Below are positions 23,852 to 31,994 of a DNA stretch of 64,000 nucleotides, in pieces. Position numbers and translations under genes: made by a program. Where the stretch lies: NCBI GenBank assembly GCA_016720855.1, contig JADKJU010000001.1, positions 303,501 through 367,500 of the forward strand, in the 5' to 3' direction. Below the pieces are notes generated by a model. It did no database searches. It saw only the letters and a program-made list of their open reading frames with translations, and was not told the DNA's origin. The DNA is from Betaproteobacteria bacterium (lineage in GTDB: Bacteria; Pseudomonadota; Gammaproteobacteria; Burkholderiales; Usitatibacteraceae). Positions within the stretch are counted from its first letter, which is position 1. The number at the start of each line of letters is the position of its first letter.

Positions 23852-24616
23852 ATGGCCGAAGACATCATCCTCGAAACCCGCGGGCTCACGAAGGAGTTCA
23901 AGGGCTTCGTCGCCGTGGACCGCGTGGACCTCAAGGTCAGGCGCGGCACCATCCATGCGCTCATCGGGCCCAACGGGGCGGGGAAGACCACGACCTTCAA
24001 CCTGCTCACGAAATTCCTGCCGTCCACGGCCGGGTCCATCCTTTTCAACGGCCACGACATCACGCACGAGAAGCCCGCGGACGTGGCCAGGCGAGGCATC
24101 ATCCGCTCCTTCCAGATCTCCGCCGTCTTCCCCAACCTCACGGTGCTGGAAAACGTGCGCATCGCCCTGCAAAGGAGCCTGGGGACGAGCTTTCATTTCT
24201 GGCGGGCGGAGTCCTCGCTCGATGCGCTCAATGACCGGGCGCTGGCGATCCTGGACCGCGTGGACCTGCGTCGATTCGCGCAGACCAACGCCGTCGAGCT
24301 CGCCTATGGCCGCAAGCGCACACTCGAGATCGCGACCACGCTCGCGATGGAGCCGGAGCTGATGCTGCTGGACGAGCCGACCTCCGGCATGGGCCGCGAG
24401 GACGTCGATCTGGTCAAGAACCTCATCAAGGACGTGGCGCGCGGCCGCACGGTGCTGATGGTCGAGCACAACATGGGCGTGGTCGCGGGCATCTGCGACA
24501 CGATCACCGTGCTGCAGCGCGGCGCGGTGCTCACCGAAGGTCCTTACGCCGAGGTCGCCGCCAACCCGCAGGTGATCGAGGCCTACATGGGCACTCCGGA
24601 GGCCGCCCATGGCTGA
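23852..24616 (+). CDS. livG: Branched-chain amino acid-type ABC transporter ATPase LivG
   Basis: A 254-residue ATPase with Walker A GPNGAGKTT, signature ELAYGRKRTLEIA, Walker B LMLLDEPTSGM and the LivG-type long insertion with THEKPADVARRGIIRSFQ. It energises uptake of branched-chain or related carboxylated substrates. Its last eight bases overlap the livF start, so the two ATPases are co-translated. First gene of livG-livF-livK-livH-livM-acyl-CoA ligase. Confidence 0.88.
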   Translation: MAEDIILETRGLTKEFKGFVAVDRVDLKVRRGTIHALIGPNGAGKTTTFNLLTKFLPSTAGSILFNGHDITHEKPADVARRGIIRSFQISAVFPNLTVLENVRIALQRSLGTSFHFWRAESSLDALNDRALAILDRVDLRRFAQTNAVELAYGRKRTLEIATTLAMEPELMLLDEPTSGMGREDVDLVKNLIKDVARGRTVLMVEHNMGVVAGICDTITVLQRGAVLTEGPYAEVAANPQVIEAYMGTPEAAHG

Positions 24617-25313
24617 GGTCCTTCGCATCGAGCACCTGAACGCGTGGTACGGCGAGTCGCATATCCTTCATGGCGTGGACCTGACCGTGAACAAGGGCGA
24701 GGTGGTGACGCTCCTGGGGCGCAACGGCTCGGGGCGCACGACCACGCTCAAGTCGATCATGGGGCTGGTGGGGCGGCGCTCCGGATCCATCGTCGTGAAC
24801 GGGCAGGAGACGCTCACCTGGTCCACGCACAAGGTCGCCCGCCTGGGGATCGGCTATTGCCCCGAGGAACGCGCCATCTTCTCGAGCCTCTCCGTCGAGG
24901 AGAACCTCATGCTCCCGCCGCGGATCGGCGAGGGCGGCATGAGCGTGGACGAGATCTACGAGATGTTTCCCAACCTGCGCGAGAGGCGAAGCACCGCGCA
25001 GGGGACCAAGCTTTCCGGCGGCGAGCAGCAGATGCTCGCCATGGCCCGCATACTGCGAACCGGCGCGCACCTGCTGCTGCTGGACGAGATCACCGAAGGG
25101 CTGGCTCCCGTGATCGTGCAGGCGCTGGGCCGTATCATCCTGAAACTCAAGGAACGCGGCTTCACCATCGTGCTGGTCGAGCAGAACTTCCGCTTCGCCG
25201 CGCCGCTCGCCGACCGGTTCTACGTGATGGAGCACGGAAAGATCGCGGAGAAGTTCACCGCAAGCGAACTGGAGAGTAAGACGCAATTGCTTCACGAATT
25301 CCTGGGTGTGTAG
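24609..25313 (+). CDS. livF: Branched-chain amino acid-type ABC transporter ATPase LivF, with Walker A Lys to Arg
   Basis: A 234-residue LivF-like ATPase. The signature LSGGEQQMLAMAR, Walker B LLLLDEITEGLAP and H-loop region LVEQNFRFA are intact. The Walker A motif reads GRNGSGRTT, with Arg43 (codon CGC) where the phosphate-binding lysine normally is. The substitution may leave LivG as the main catalytic partner, as in ABC dimers with one degenerate site. Everything else looks functional. Confidence 0.85.
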   Translation: MAEVLRIEHLNAWYGESHILHGVDLTVNKGEVVTLLGRNGSGRTTTLKSIMGLVGRRSGSIVVNGQETLTWSTHKVARLGIGYCPEERAIFSSLSVEENLMLPPRIGEGGMSVDEIYEMFPNLRERRSTAQGTKLSGGEQQMLAMARILRTGAHLLLLDEITEGLAPVIVQALGRIILKLKERGFTIVLVEQNFRFAAPLADRFYVMEHGKIAEKFTASELESKTQLLHEFLGV

Positions 25314-25341
25314 TCAAACAATGCATAGAGGAGACTCGAAG

Positions 25342-26559
25342 ATGATTTTCAAGCGCAAACTGCTTTCCGCCGCCGCCATGCTGGCCCTCACGGCCGGCGC
25401 GGCGCATGCCCAGATCTCGGGCAACGTCGTGAAGATCGGCATTCTCAACGACCAGTCGAGCCTCTACGCCGACCTTTCCGGGCAGGGCTCCGTCCTGGCC
25501 GCGAAGATGGCCATCGAGGATTTCGGCGCGGCGAAGAAGGGGATCAAGACGGAAGTGATCTTCGCCGACCACCAGAACAAGCCGGACGTGGGCTCGCAGA
25601 TTGCCCGCAAGTGGATCGATTCCGAAGGCGTCGACGTGATCGTCGACACGCCGAACTCTGGCGTGGCCCTCGCCGTGAACGACGTGGTGCGCGAGAAGGG
25701 CAAGGTCTTCATCAACTCCGGCGCCGCATCCTCGGACCTTACCGGCGCGAAGTGCTCGCCCAATACGGTTCACTGGACCTATGACACCTGGATGCTCGCC
25801 AACGGCACCGGCAACGCCATCGTGAAGACCGGCGGCAACACGTGGTTCTTCATCACCGCCGACTATGCCTTCGGTCACGCGCTCGAGCGCGACACCGAAG
25901 CGGTGGTGCTCAAGGCCGGCGGCAAGGTGCTGGGCAAGGTGCGCCACCCCCTCAACACGCAGGACTTCTCCTCGTTCCTGCTGCAGGCGCAGGCGTCGAA
26001 GGCGAAGATCATCGGCCTGGCCAATGCCGGCGGCGACACGACCAACTCGATCAAGCAGGCCTCCGAGTTCGGGATCGTCAAGGGCGGCCAGAACCTGGCG
26101 GGCCTGCTCGTGTTCCTCACGGACGTGCACGGCCTGGGCCTGGAGAAGGCGCAGGGCCTCATCTTCACGACGACCTTCTACTGGGACAGGGACGATGCCG
26201 GGCGGGCATTTGCCAAGCGCTTCTCGGCGGCCAACGGCGGGAAATACCCGACGATGGTGCACGCGGGCGTGTACGCGGGGGTGCTGCACTACCTGAAGGC
26301 GGTGGAAGCGATCAAGAGCGACGACGGCACGAAGGTCGTGGCCGAGATGAAGAAGCTTCCCACCGACGATCCGCTCTTCGGCAAGGGCATGATCCGCGCC
26401 GATGGCCGCAAGATCCACCCGGCGTACCTCGTGGAAGTGAAGAAGCCGTCGGAGTCGAAGGGTCCCTACGACTACTACAAGATCAGGGCGACGATTCCGG
26501 CCGATCAGGCGTTCCGCCCGCTCGACCAGGGCAACTGCCCACTCGTCGCCAAGAAATAG
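25342..26559 (+). CDS. livK: ABC transporter periplasmic substrate-binding protein, LivK type
   Basis: A 405-residue Peripla_BP_6 protein with signal peptide MIFKRKLLSAAAMLALTAGAAHAQ. ATG 25342 is preferred to upstream starts because AGAGGAGA lies 12 bases before it and the signal then begins at residue 1. VKIGILNDQSSLYADLSGQG and IADVIVDTPNSGVALA-like segments match receptors for amino acids, aromatic or short carboxylates. The neighbouring acyl-CoA ligase favours a carboxylic acid ligand (inference). Confidence 0.85.
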   Translation: MIFKRKLLSAAAMLALTAGAAHAQISGNVVKIGILNDQSSLYADLSGQGSVLAAKMAIEDFGAAKKGIKTEVIFADHQNKPDVGSQIARKWIDSEGVDVIVDTPNSGVALAVNDVVREKGKVFINSGAASSDLTGAKCSPNTVHWTYDTWMLANGTGNAIVKTGGNTWFFITADYAFGHALERDTEAVVLKAGGKVLGKVRHPLNTQDFSSFLLQAQASKAKIIGLANAGGDTTNSIKQASEFGIVKGGQNLAGLLVFLTDVHGLGLEKAQGLIFTTTFYWDRDDAGRAFAKRFSAANGGKYPTMVHAGVYAGVLHYLKAVEAIKSDDGTKVVAEMKKLPTDDPLFGKGMIRADGRKIHPAYLVEVKKPSESKGPYDYYKIRATIPADQAFRPLDQGNCPLVAKK

Positions 26560-26635
26560 GGAAGATCGGGAACCGTGATCGAGCGGACGCCCTTCGGGGC
26601 GCCGCTCATCACCAACAGACAGCCTGCTGACTGAC

Positions 26636-27520
26636 ATGACAGAGATATTCGGCGTTCCCACCCAGGCGTTGTTCGGGCAACTCTTGATCGGCCTGATCAA
26701 CGGCTCGTTCTATGCCCTTTTGTCGCTGGGACTCGCGGTCATCTTCGGGCTGCTCAACATCATCAACTTCACGCACGGCGCGCAGTACATGATGGGCGCG
26801 TTCGCGGCGTATTTCCTCCTGGAGAAGCTGGGGCTCAACTACTGGTGGGCGCTGGTCCTCGCGCCGCTGGCGGTGGGCTTCACGGGCGTGGTGTTCGAGC
26901 GCCTGATGATCTCGCGCCTCTACAAGCTGGACCACCTTTACGGTCTGCTCCTCACCTTCGGACTCGCCCTCGTCATCCAGGGGGCGTTCCGGCATGAATT
27001 CGGCTCGACCGGCCTGCCGTACTCTTTCCCGGAAGTCCTCACCGGCGGCAACAACCTGGGCTTCATGTTCCTGCCCAAGTACCGTGCGTGGGTCATCGTG
27101 GCCTCGCTCATCGTCTGCGTTGGCACCTGGTTCGTGATCGAGCGCACCAAGCTCGGGGCCTACCTGCGCGCGGCCACGGAGAACCCGGCCATGGTGCAGG
27201 CATTCGGCGTCAACGTGCCGCGGATGATCACGCTTACCTACGGCTTCGGGGTCGGCCTCGCGGGGCTGGCCGGCGTCATGGCGGCGCCCATCTACCAGGT
27301 GAATCCGCTCATGGGCGCGGACACGATCATCGTCGTGTTCGCGGTCGTGGTGATCGGCGGCATGGGTTCCATCATGGGCGCCATCGTCACCGGCTTCGGG
27401 CTGGGCGTCATCGAGGGGCTCACGAAGGTCTTCTATCCCGAGGCGTCCAACACGGTCATCTTCGTCATCATGGCGATCGTCCTCATGATCCGGCCCCAGG
27501 GCCTCTTCGGGAGCCGCTAG
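26636..27520 (+). CDS. livH: ABC transporter permease LivH
   Basis: A 294-residue membrane protein with about eight hydrophobic segments and the family motif LLNIINFTHGAQYMMGAF near the N-terminus, plus GAYLRAATENPAMVQAFGVN, the cytoplasmic loop contacting the ATPases. It forms the inner-membrane channel with LivM, which starts four bases after its stop. Confidence 0.88.
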   Translation: MTEIFGVPTQALFGQLLIGLINGSFYALLSLGLAVIFGLLNIINFTHGAQYMMGAFAAYFLLEKLGLNYWWALVLAPLAVGFTGVVFERLMISRLYKLDHLYGLLLTFGLALVIQGAFRHEFGSTGLPYSFPEVLTGGNNLGFMFLPKYRAWVIVASLIVCVGTWFVIERTKLGAYLRAATENPAMVQAFGVNVPRMITLTYGFGVGLAGLAGVMAAPIYQVNPLMGADTIIVVFAVVVIGGMGSIMGAIVTGFGLGVIEGLTKVFYPEASNTVIFVIMAIVLMIRPQGLFGSR

Positions 27521-27524
27521 GGTC

Positions 27525-28502
27525 ATGACGGACGACGCCTACAAGCCGCACGCCTCGCGCGACGACGCGGCCGAGGCCCGGTATCACCGCCGGGCATTCC
27601 TGGTGATGATGGTCCTTTTCATCGCCGCACCCGCCGTGGTGTACCCCGTATTCGCGATGAAGGCGCTCTGCTTTGCCCTGTTCGCCTGCGCGTTCAACCT
27701 GCTTCTCGGCTTCGGCGGGCTGCTTTCCTTCGGCCACTCGATGTTCCTGGGAATGGCCGGCTACGTTTCCGCCCACGCGGCCAAGGTGTGGGGACTGCCG
27801 CCGGAATTCGCCATCCTCGCGGGAACCGGCGCCGCGACGCTGCTCGGCTTCGTCACCGGGCTGCTCGCCATCCGCCGGCAGGGCATCTACTTCGCGATGA
27901 TCACGCTGGCGCTCGCGCAGATGGTCTTCTTCTTCTGCCTGCAGGCGCCGTTCACGGGCGGCGAGGACGGCATCCAGTCCGTTCCGCGCGGCTCCTTCCT
28001 CGGGTTTCTCGACCTGCGCAACATGACCGTCCTGTACTACGTCGTGCTCGCGATCTTCACCGCGGGCTTCCTGCTCATCTACCGGATCATCCACTCGCCT
28101 TTCGGGCAGGTGCTCAAGGCGATCCGCGAGAACGAGCCGCGCGCCATCTCGCTGGGCTACCGGACGGAACACTACAAGCTCGCCGCGTTCGTCCTTTCGG
28201 CGGGCCTCGCCGGGCTCGCGGGCGCCACCAAGGCCATCGTCTTCCAGCTCGCTTCCCTCACCGACGTGCACTGGTCCATGTCGGGCGAGGTGGTCCTCAT
28301 GACGCTTCTGGGCGGCATGGGCACGATCTTCGGGCCCGTGGTGGGCGCCTTCGCCATCATCACGATGGAGAACTACCTGGCCGAGCTGGGCTCCTGGTTC
28401 ACGATCACGCAGGGCGCCATCTTCGTGGTCTGCGTGCTGGCGTTCCGCCGCGGCATCATCGGCGAGCTCGAGGCGTGGCTCAGACGCCACCGAAGCGGCT
28501 GA
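27525..28502 (+). CDS. livM: ABC transporter permease LivM
   Basis: A 325-residue permease with a short polar N-terminus and about eight to ten membrane segments. LLGFGGLLSFGHSMFLGMAGY and VLKAIRENEPRAISLGY are the usual LivM motifs. It completes the transporter. The acyl-CoA ligase gene starts 11 bases downstream, so they share an operon. Confidence 0.88.
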   Translation: MTDDAYKPHASRDDAAEARYHRRAFLVMMVLFIAAPAVVYPVFAMKALCFALFACAFNLLLGFGGLLSFGHSMFLGMAGYVSAHAAKVWGLPPEFAILAGTGAATLLGFVTGLLAIRRQGIYFAMITLALAQMVFFFCLQAPFTGGEDGIQSVPRGSFLGFLDLRNMTVLYYVVLAIFTAGFLLIYRIIHSPFGQVLKAIRENEPRAISLGYRTEHYKLAAFVLSAGLAGLAGATKAIVFQLASLTDVHWSMSGEVVLMTLLGGMGTIFGPVVGAFAIITMENYLAELGSWFTITQGAIFVVCVLAFRRGIIGELEAWLRRHRSG

Positions 28503-28513
28503 CAGGTGCGCCC

Positions 28514-30142
28514 ATGCCGCGATTCCGCGCCGCGGATCTGCCTCGCAACGCCGCCAACCACGTCGCGCTCTCACCAGTTTCCTTCCTGAGGCGCGCGGCC
28601 GAGACCTGGCCGGGCAAGGTGGCCGTGCGCCACGGCGAGGCGGTGTTCACCTACACGCAATTCGAATCGCGCTGCCGCAGGCTCGCCTCGGCGCTCGCGA
28701 ATCGCGGCATCGGGCGCGGCGATACCGTCGCGATCATGGCGCCCAACGTACCGGCGATGCTGGAGGCCCACTACGCCGTTCCCGGCCTGGGCGCCGTGCT
28801 GAACGCGCTCAATTTCCGGCTGGACGCGGGGACCATCGCCTACTGCCTCGCGCACGGCGGCGCGAAGGTGCTCATCACGGATCGCGAGTTCTCGCCCGTG
28901 GTGGAAAGGGCCCTGTCGCTTTGCAAGAAGCGGCCCCTCGTCATCGACATCGACGATCCGCTGGGCTCTGGCGGCGAACTGCTGGGAGAACTCACCTACG
29001 AGGTCTTGCTGGAGGAGGGCGATCCCGCCTTTCTCCTTTCCGGTCCTCGCGACGAGTGGGACTCGCTGGGGCTGCTTTACACGTCGGGCACGACGGGGGA
29101 TCCCAAGGGCGTGGTCTATCACCACCGCGGCGCGTATCTCAACGCCCTCGGCAATGCGCTTGCGTTCGGCCTCACGCCGAAGTCCGTGTATCTGTGGACG
29201 CTGCCGATGTTCCACTGCAACGGCTGGACATACACGTGGGCCGTGACCGCGGTGGGCGGCACCCACGTGTGCCTGAGGAAGGTGGACCCGGCGCTCATCT
29301 TCCCGGCCATCGCCCGCCACCGCGTCACACACCTGTGCGGCGCGCCCATCGTGCTGAACCTCCTGGTGCACGCGCCCGACGAGGTGAAGATTCGGCCCGG
29401 CCACGAGGTCGAAGTCGCCACCGGAGGCGCCGCGCCACCTTCGGCCATCATCGAGGCGATGGAGAAGATGGGCTTTCGCGTGACGCATCTCTACGGGCTC
29501 ACGGAGAGCTACGGCCCGGCCACGCTCTGCGCCTGGCAGGACGAGTGGGCGGGGCTCGATCTCGAGGCGCGCGCCCGCCTCATGGCCCGGCAGGGGGTGC
29601 GCTATCCCACGCTCGAGGACGTGCAGGTCGCCGACCCGCTCACCCACGAGCGGGCAACCCGCGACGGCAAGACCCTGGGCGAGGTGATGCTGCGTGGCAA
29701 CACGATCATGAAGGGCTACCTCGCGAATCCGAAGGCTACCGAAGCCGCGTTTCGCGAAGGCTGGTATCACACCGGGGATCTCGCGGTGTGGCATCCCGAC
29801 GGCTACATCGAGGTGAAGGACCGCTCCAAGGACATCATCATCTCGGGGGGCGAGAACATCTCTTCGCTCGAAGTCGAGGAATGCCTGTATCGCCATCCGG
29901 CGGTCATGGAGGCGGCTGTCGTCGCCCGGCCTGACGAGAAGTGGGGCGAGACGCCGTGCGCGTTCGTGACGCTCAAGCCGGGCGCGGGACAGGTCGCTCC
30001 GGCAGAGATCATCGCCTGGTGCCGCGAGCATATCGCCCACTTCAAGATCCCGCGCACCGTGGTATTCGGGGAACTGCCCAAGACTTCGACCGGCAAGATC
30101 CAGAAGTTCGTCCTGAGGGAGCGGGCGGGCAGGCTCGCGTAG
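28514..30142 (+). CDS. AMP-dependent acyl-CoA ligase (DmdB/medium-chain type), copy 2
   Basis: A 542-residue ANL ligase closely related to the one at 7365: LLYTSGTTGDPKGVVYHHRG, LYGLTESYGP, KDRSKDIIISGGENISSLEVE and the catalytic lysine in PKTSTGKIQKF. It sits directly after livM, so its likely job is CoA activation of the acid imported by the Liv system. ATG 28514 follows GGTGCGCCC. EtfBA and an acyl-CoA dehydrogenase follow, giving a short activation and dehydrogenation pathway. Confidence 0.82.
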   Translation: MPRFRAADLPRNAANHVALSPVSFLRRAAETWPGKVAVRHGEAVFTYTQFESRCRRLASALANRGIGRGDTVAIMAPNVPAMLEAHYAVPGLGAVLNALNFRLDAGTIAYCLAHGGAKVLITDREFSPVVERALSLCKKRPLVIDIDDPLGSGGELLGELTYEVLLEEGDPAFLLSGPRDEWDSLGLLYTSGTTGDPKGVVYHHRGAYLNALGNALAFGLTPKSVYLWTLPMFHCNGWTYTWAVTAVGGTHVCLRKVDPALIFPAIARHRVTHLCGAPIVLNLLVHAPDEVKIRPGHEVEVATGGAAPPSAIIEAMEKMGFRVTHLYGLTESYGPATLCAWQDEWAGLDLEARARLMARQGVRYPTLEDVQVADPLTHERATRDGKTLGEVMLRGNTIMKGYLANPKATEAAFREGWYHTGDLAVWHPDGYIEVKDRSKDIIISGGENISSLEVEECLYRHPAVMEAAVVARPDEKWGETPCAFVTLKPGAGQVAPAEIIAWCREHIAHFKIPRTVVFGELPKTSTGKIQKFVLRERAGRLA

Positions 30143-30212
30143 CCGCGGGCGGAGGCTGCGCGACGCCGTGCCCGTTACCCGATTCGGGGGGGACTGAAAT
30201 GCCTCGTTCGGT

Positions 30213-30235
30213 TATAATTCAAACGCTCGTTTGAA
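30213..30235 (+). promoter_or_regulatory. Promoter -10 box with overlapping PsrA-like operator for etfBA
   Basis: TATAAT at 30213-30218 is a consensus -10 box, and a perfect palindrome TTCAAACG-CT-CGTTTGAA covers 30218-30235, 29 bases before etfB. It fits the CAAAC-N4-GTTTG pattern of the TetR-type fatty-acid regulator PsrA, known in gamma- and betaproteobacteria to control etfBA and beta-oxidation genes. Overlap with the -10 box and start site predicts repression relieved by long-chain acyl ligands. No psrA gene is in the window. Confidence 0.65.
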
Positions 30236-30263
30236 ACCTCCCTGACTTCCGGATCCCGCTGCC

Positions 30264-31013
30264 ATGAAAATCCTCGTTCCCGTGAAGCGAGTCGTCGATT
30301 ACAACGTGAAGGTCCGCGTAAAGGCGGATTCGACCGGCGTCGAGCTCGCCAACGTCAAGATGTCGATGAACCCCTTCGACGAGATCGCCGTCGAGGAAGC
30401 CCTCAAGCTCAAGGAAGCGGGCAAGGCGACCGAGGTCGTGGCCGTCTCCGCCGGCACAATGGCCTGCCAGGAGACACTGCGCACGGCGCTCGCCATGGGG
30501 GCGGACCGCGCGATCCTCATCGAGACCGACGCGGAACTGCAGCCGCTTGCGGTGGCCAAGCTCCTGAAGGCGGTGGTTGCGAAGGAGTCCGCGCAGCTCG
30601 TCATCGCCGGCAAGCAGGCCATCGACGACGACGCGAACCAGATGGGCCAGATGCTTGCGGCACTTCTCGACTGGGCTCAAGTCACCTCGGCCTCGAAGGT
30701 CGTGGCCGACGGCGGCAAGCTCACCGTCACGCGCGAGATAGACGGCGGCCTGGAAACGGTGGAGGTCGCCTTGCCGGCGGTGCTCACCGCGGACCTGCGC
30801 CTCAACACCCCACGCTACGCTACGCTGCCCAACATCATGAAGGCGAAGAAGAAGCCGCTGGATACCCTCAAGCCCGCGGACCTCGGCGTTGACGTGGCCC
30901 CGCGCCTGAAGACGCTCAAGGTGGCCGAGCCGCCGAAGCGCAAGGGCGGCGTGATCGTGAAGGACGTGGCCGAGCTGGTCGCGAAGCTCAAATCCGAAGC
31001 GAAGGTGATCTAG
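30264..31013 (+). CDS. etfB: Electron transfer flavoprotein beta subunit
   Basis: A 249-residue EtfB: MKILVPVKRVVDYNVKVRVK start, MSMNPFDEIAVEEALKLKE, the AMP-binding region CQETLRTALAMGADRAILIE and LPAVLTADLRLNTPRYATLPNIMKAKKKP, the dehydrogenase-docking loop. It passes electrons from acyl-CoA dehydrogenases to ETF:quinone oxidoreductase. EtfA starts three bases downstream. Confidence 0.94.
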   Translation: MKILVPVKRVVDYNVKVRVKADSTGVELANVKMSMNPFDEIAVEEALKLKEAGKATEVVAVSAGTMACQETLRTALAMGADRAILIETDAELQPLAVAKLLKAVVAKESAQLVIAGKQAIDDDANQMGQMLAALLDWAQVTSASKVVADGGKLTVTREIDGGLETVEVALPAVLTADLRLNTPRYATLPNIMKAKKKPLDTLKPADLGVDVAPRLKTLKVAEPPKRKGGVIVKDVAELVAKLKSEAKVI

Positions 31014-31015
31014 CC

Positions 31016-31942
31016 ATGGCCGCTCTCGTCATTGCCGAACACGACAACGCGAAATTGAAGCCCGGCACGTCCAATGCCGTGACCGCCGCCGCGAAAATGG
31101 GCGGCGAGGTGCACATCCTGGTCGCCGGGCAGGGCTGTTCCGCCGCTGCCGCCGAAGCCGCGAAGCTCGCGGGCGTGACCAAGGTCCTGGTGGTCGACGC
31201 CGCTCACTACGCAGGCGCGCTTCCGGAAAACCTCGCCGCGCTCGTCACGCCGCTTGCCAAGGCGTATTCCCATGTCGTGGCCGCGGCTACGGCGGTGGGC
31301 AAGGGCTTCATGCCGCGCGTGGCGGCGCTGCTCGACGTGGCGCAAGTCTCCGAGATCATCGCCGTGGAGTCGCCGGACACCTTCGTGCGGCCGATCTACG
31401 CCGGCAACGCTTTTGCCACCGTGCAGTCGCCCGATGCGATCAAGGTAGTGACCGTGCGCTCCACCGGATTCGACGAGGCCGCGGCGACAGGATCGGCCCC
31501 GATCGAGGCGATCGCCGCCGGCCCCGATACGGGGAAGTCGCGTCTCGTCGGCCAGGAACTCACCAAGTCGGCCCGTCCCGAGCTGGTGGCCGCGCGGCGC
31601 GTGATCTCGGGTGGCCGCGGACTGGGCAGTGCCGAGAGCTTCAAGCTGATCGAGGCGCTGGCCGACAAGCTGGGTGCGGCCATCGGGGCCTCCCGCGCGG
31701 CCGTCGATTCGGGTTTCGTCCCGAACGACTACCAGGTCGGGCAGACGGGCAAGATCGTCGCCCCCGAGCTCTACATCGCGGTGGGAATCTCCGGCGCCAT
31801 CCAGCACCTGGCCGGCATGAAGGACAGCAAGGTGATCGTGGCGATCAACAAGGACCCCGAGGCGCCCATCTTCCAGGTGGCCGACTACGGGCTCGTGGGT
31901 GACCTCTTCCAGATCCTTCCCGAACTGATCGCGCAGATCTAG
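31016..31942 (+). CDS. etfA: Electron transfer flavoprotein alpha subunit
   Basis: A 308-residue EtfA with the C-terminal FAD-binding part: RRVISGGRGLGSAESF, GASRAAVDSGFVPNDYQVGQTGKIVAPELYIAVGISGAIQHLAGMKDSK and the end region ADYGLVGDLFQILPEL. Forms the heterodimer with EtfB. Co-transcribed with etfB and the acyl-CoA dehydrogenase. Confidence 0.94.
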   Translation: MAALVIAEHDNAKLKPGTSNAVTAAAKMGGEVHILVAGQGCSAAAAEAAKLAGVTKVLVVDAAHYAGALPENLAALVTPLAKAYSHVVAAATAVGKGFMPRVAALLDVAQVSEIIAVESPDTFVRPIYAGNAFATVQSPDAIKVVTVRSTGFDEAAATGSAPIEAIAAGPDTGKSRLVGQELTKSARPELVAARRVISGGRGLGSAESFKLIEALADKLGAAIGASRAAVDSGFVPNDYQVGQTGKIVAPELYIAVGISGAIQHLAGMKDSKVIVAINKDPEAPIFQVADYGLVGDLFQILPELIAQI

Positions 31943-31994
31943 GGCCGCGCTTTCCCGCGATGGCGGGGCCGACGGCGAACTCAAGGAGACTTTC

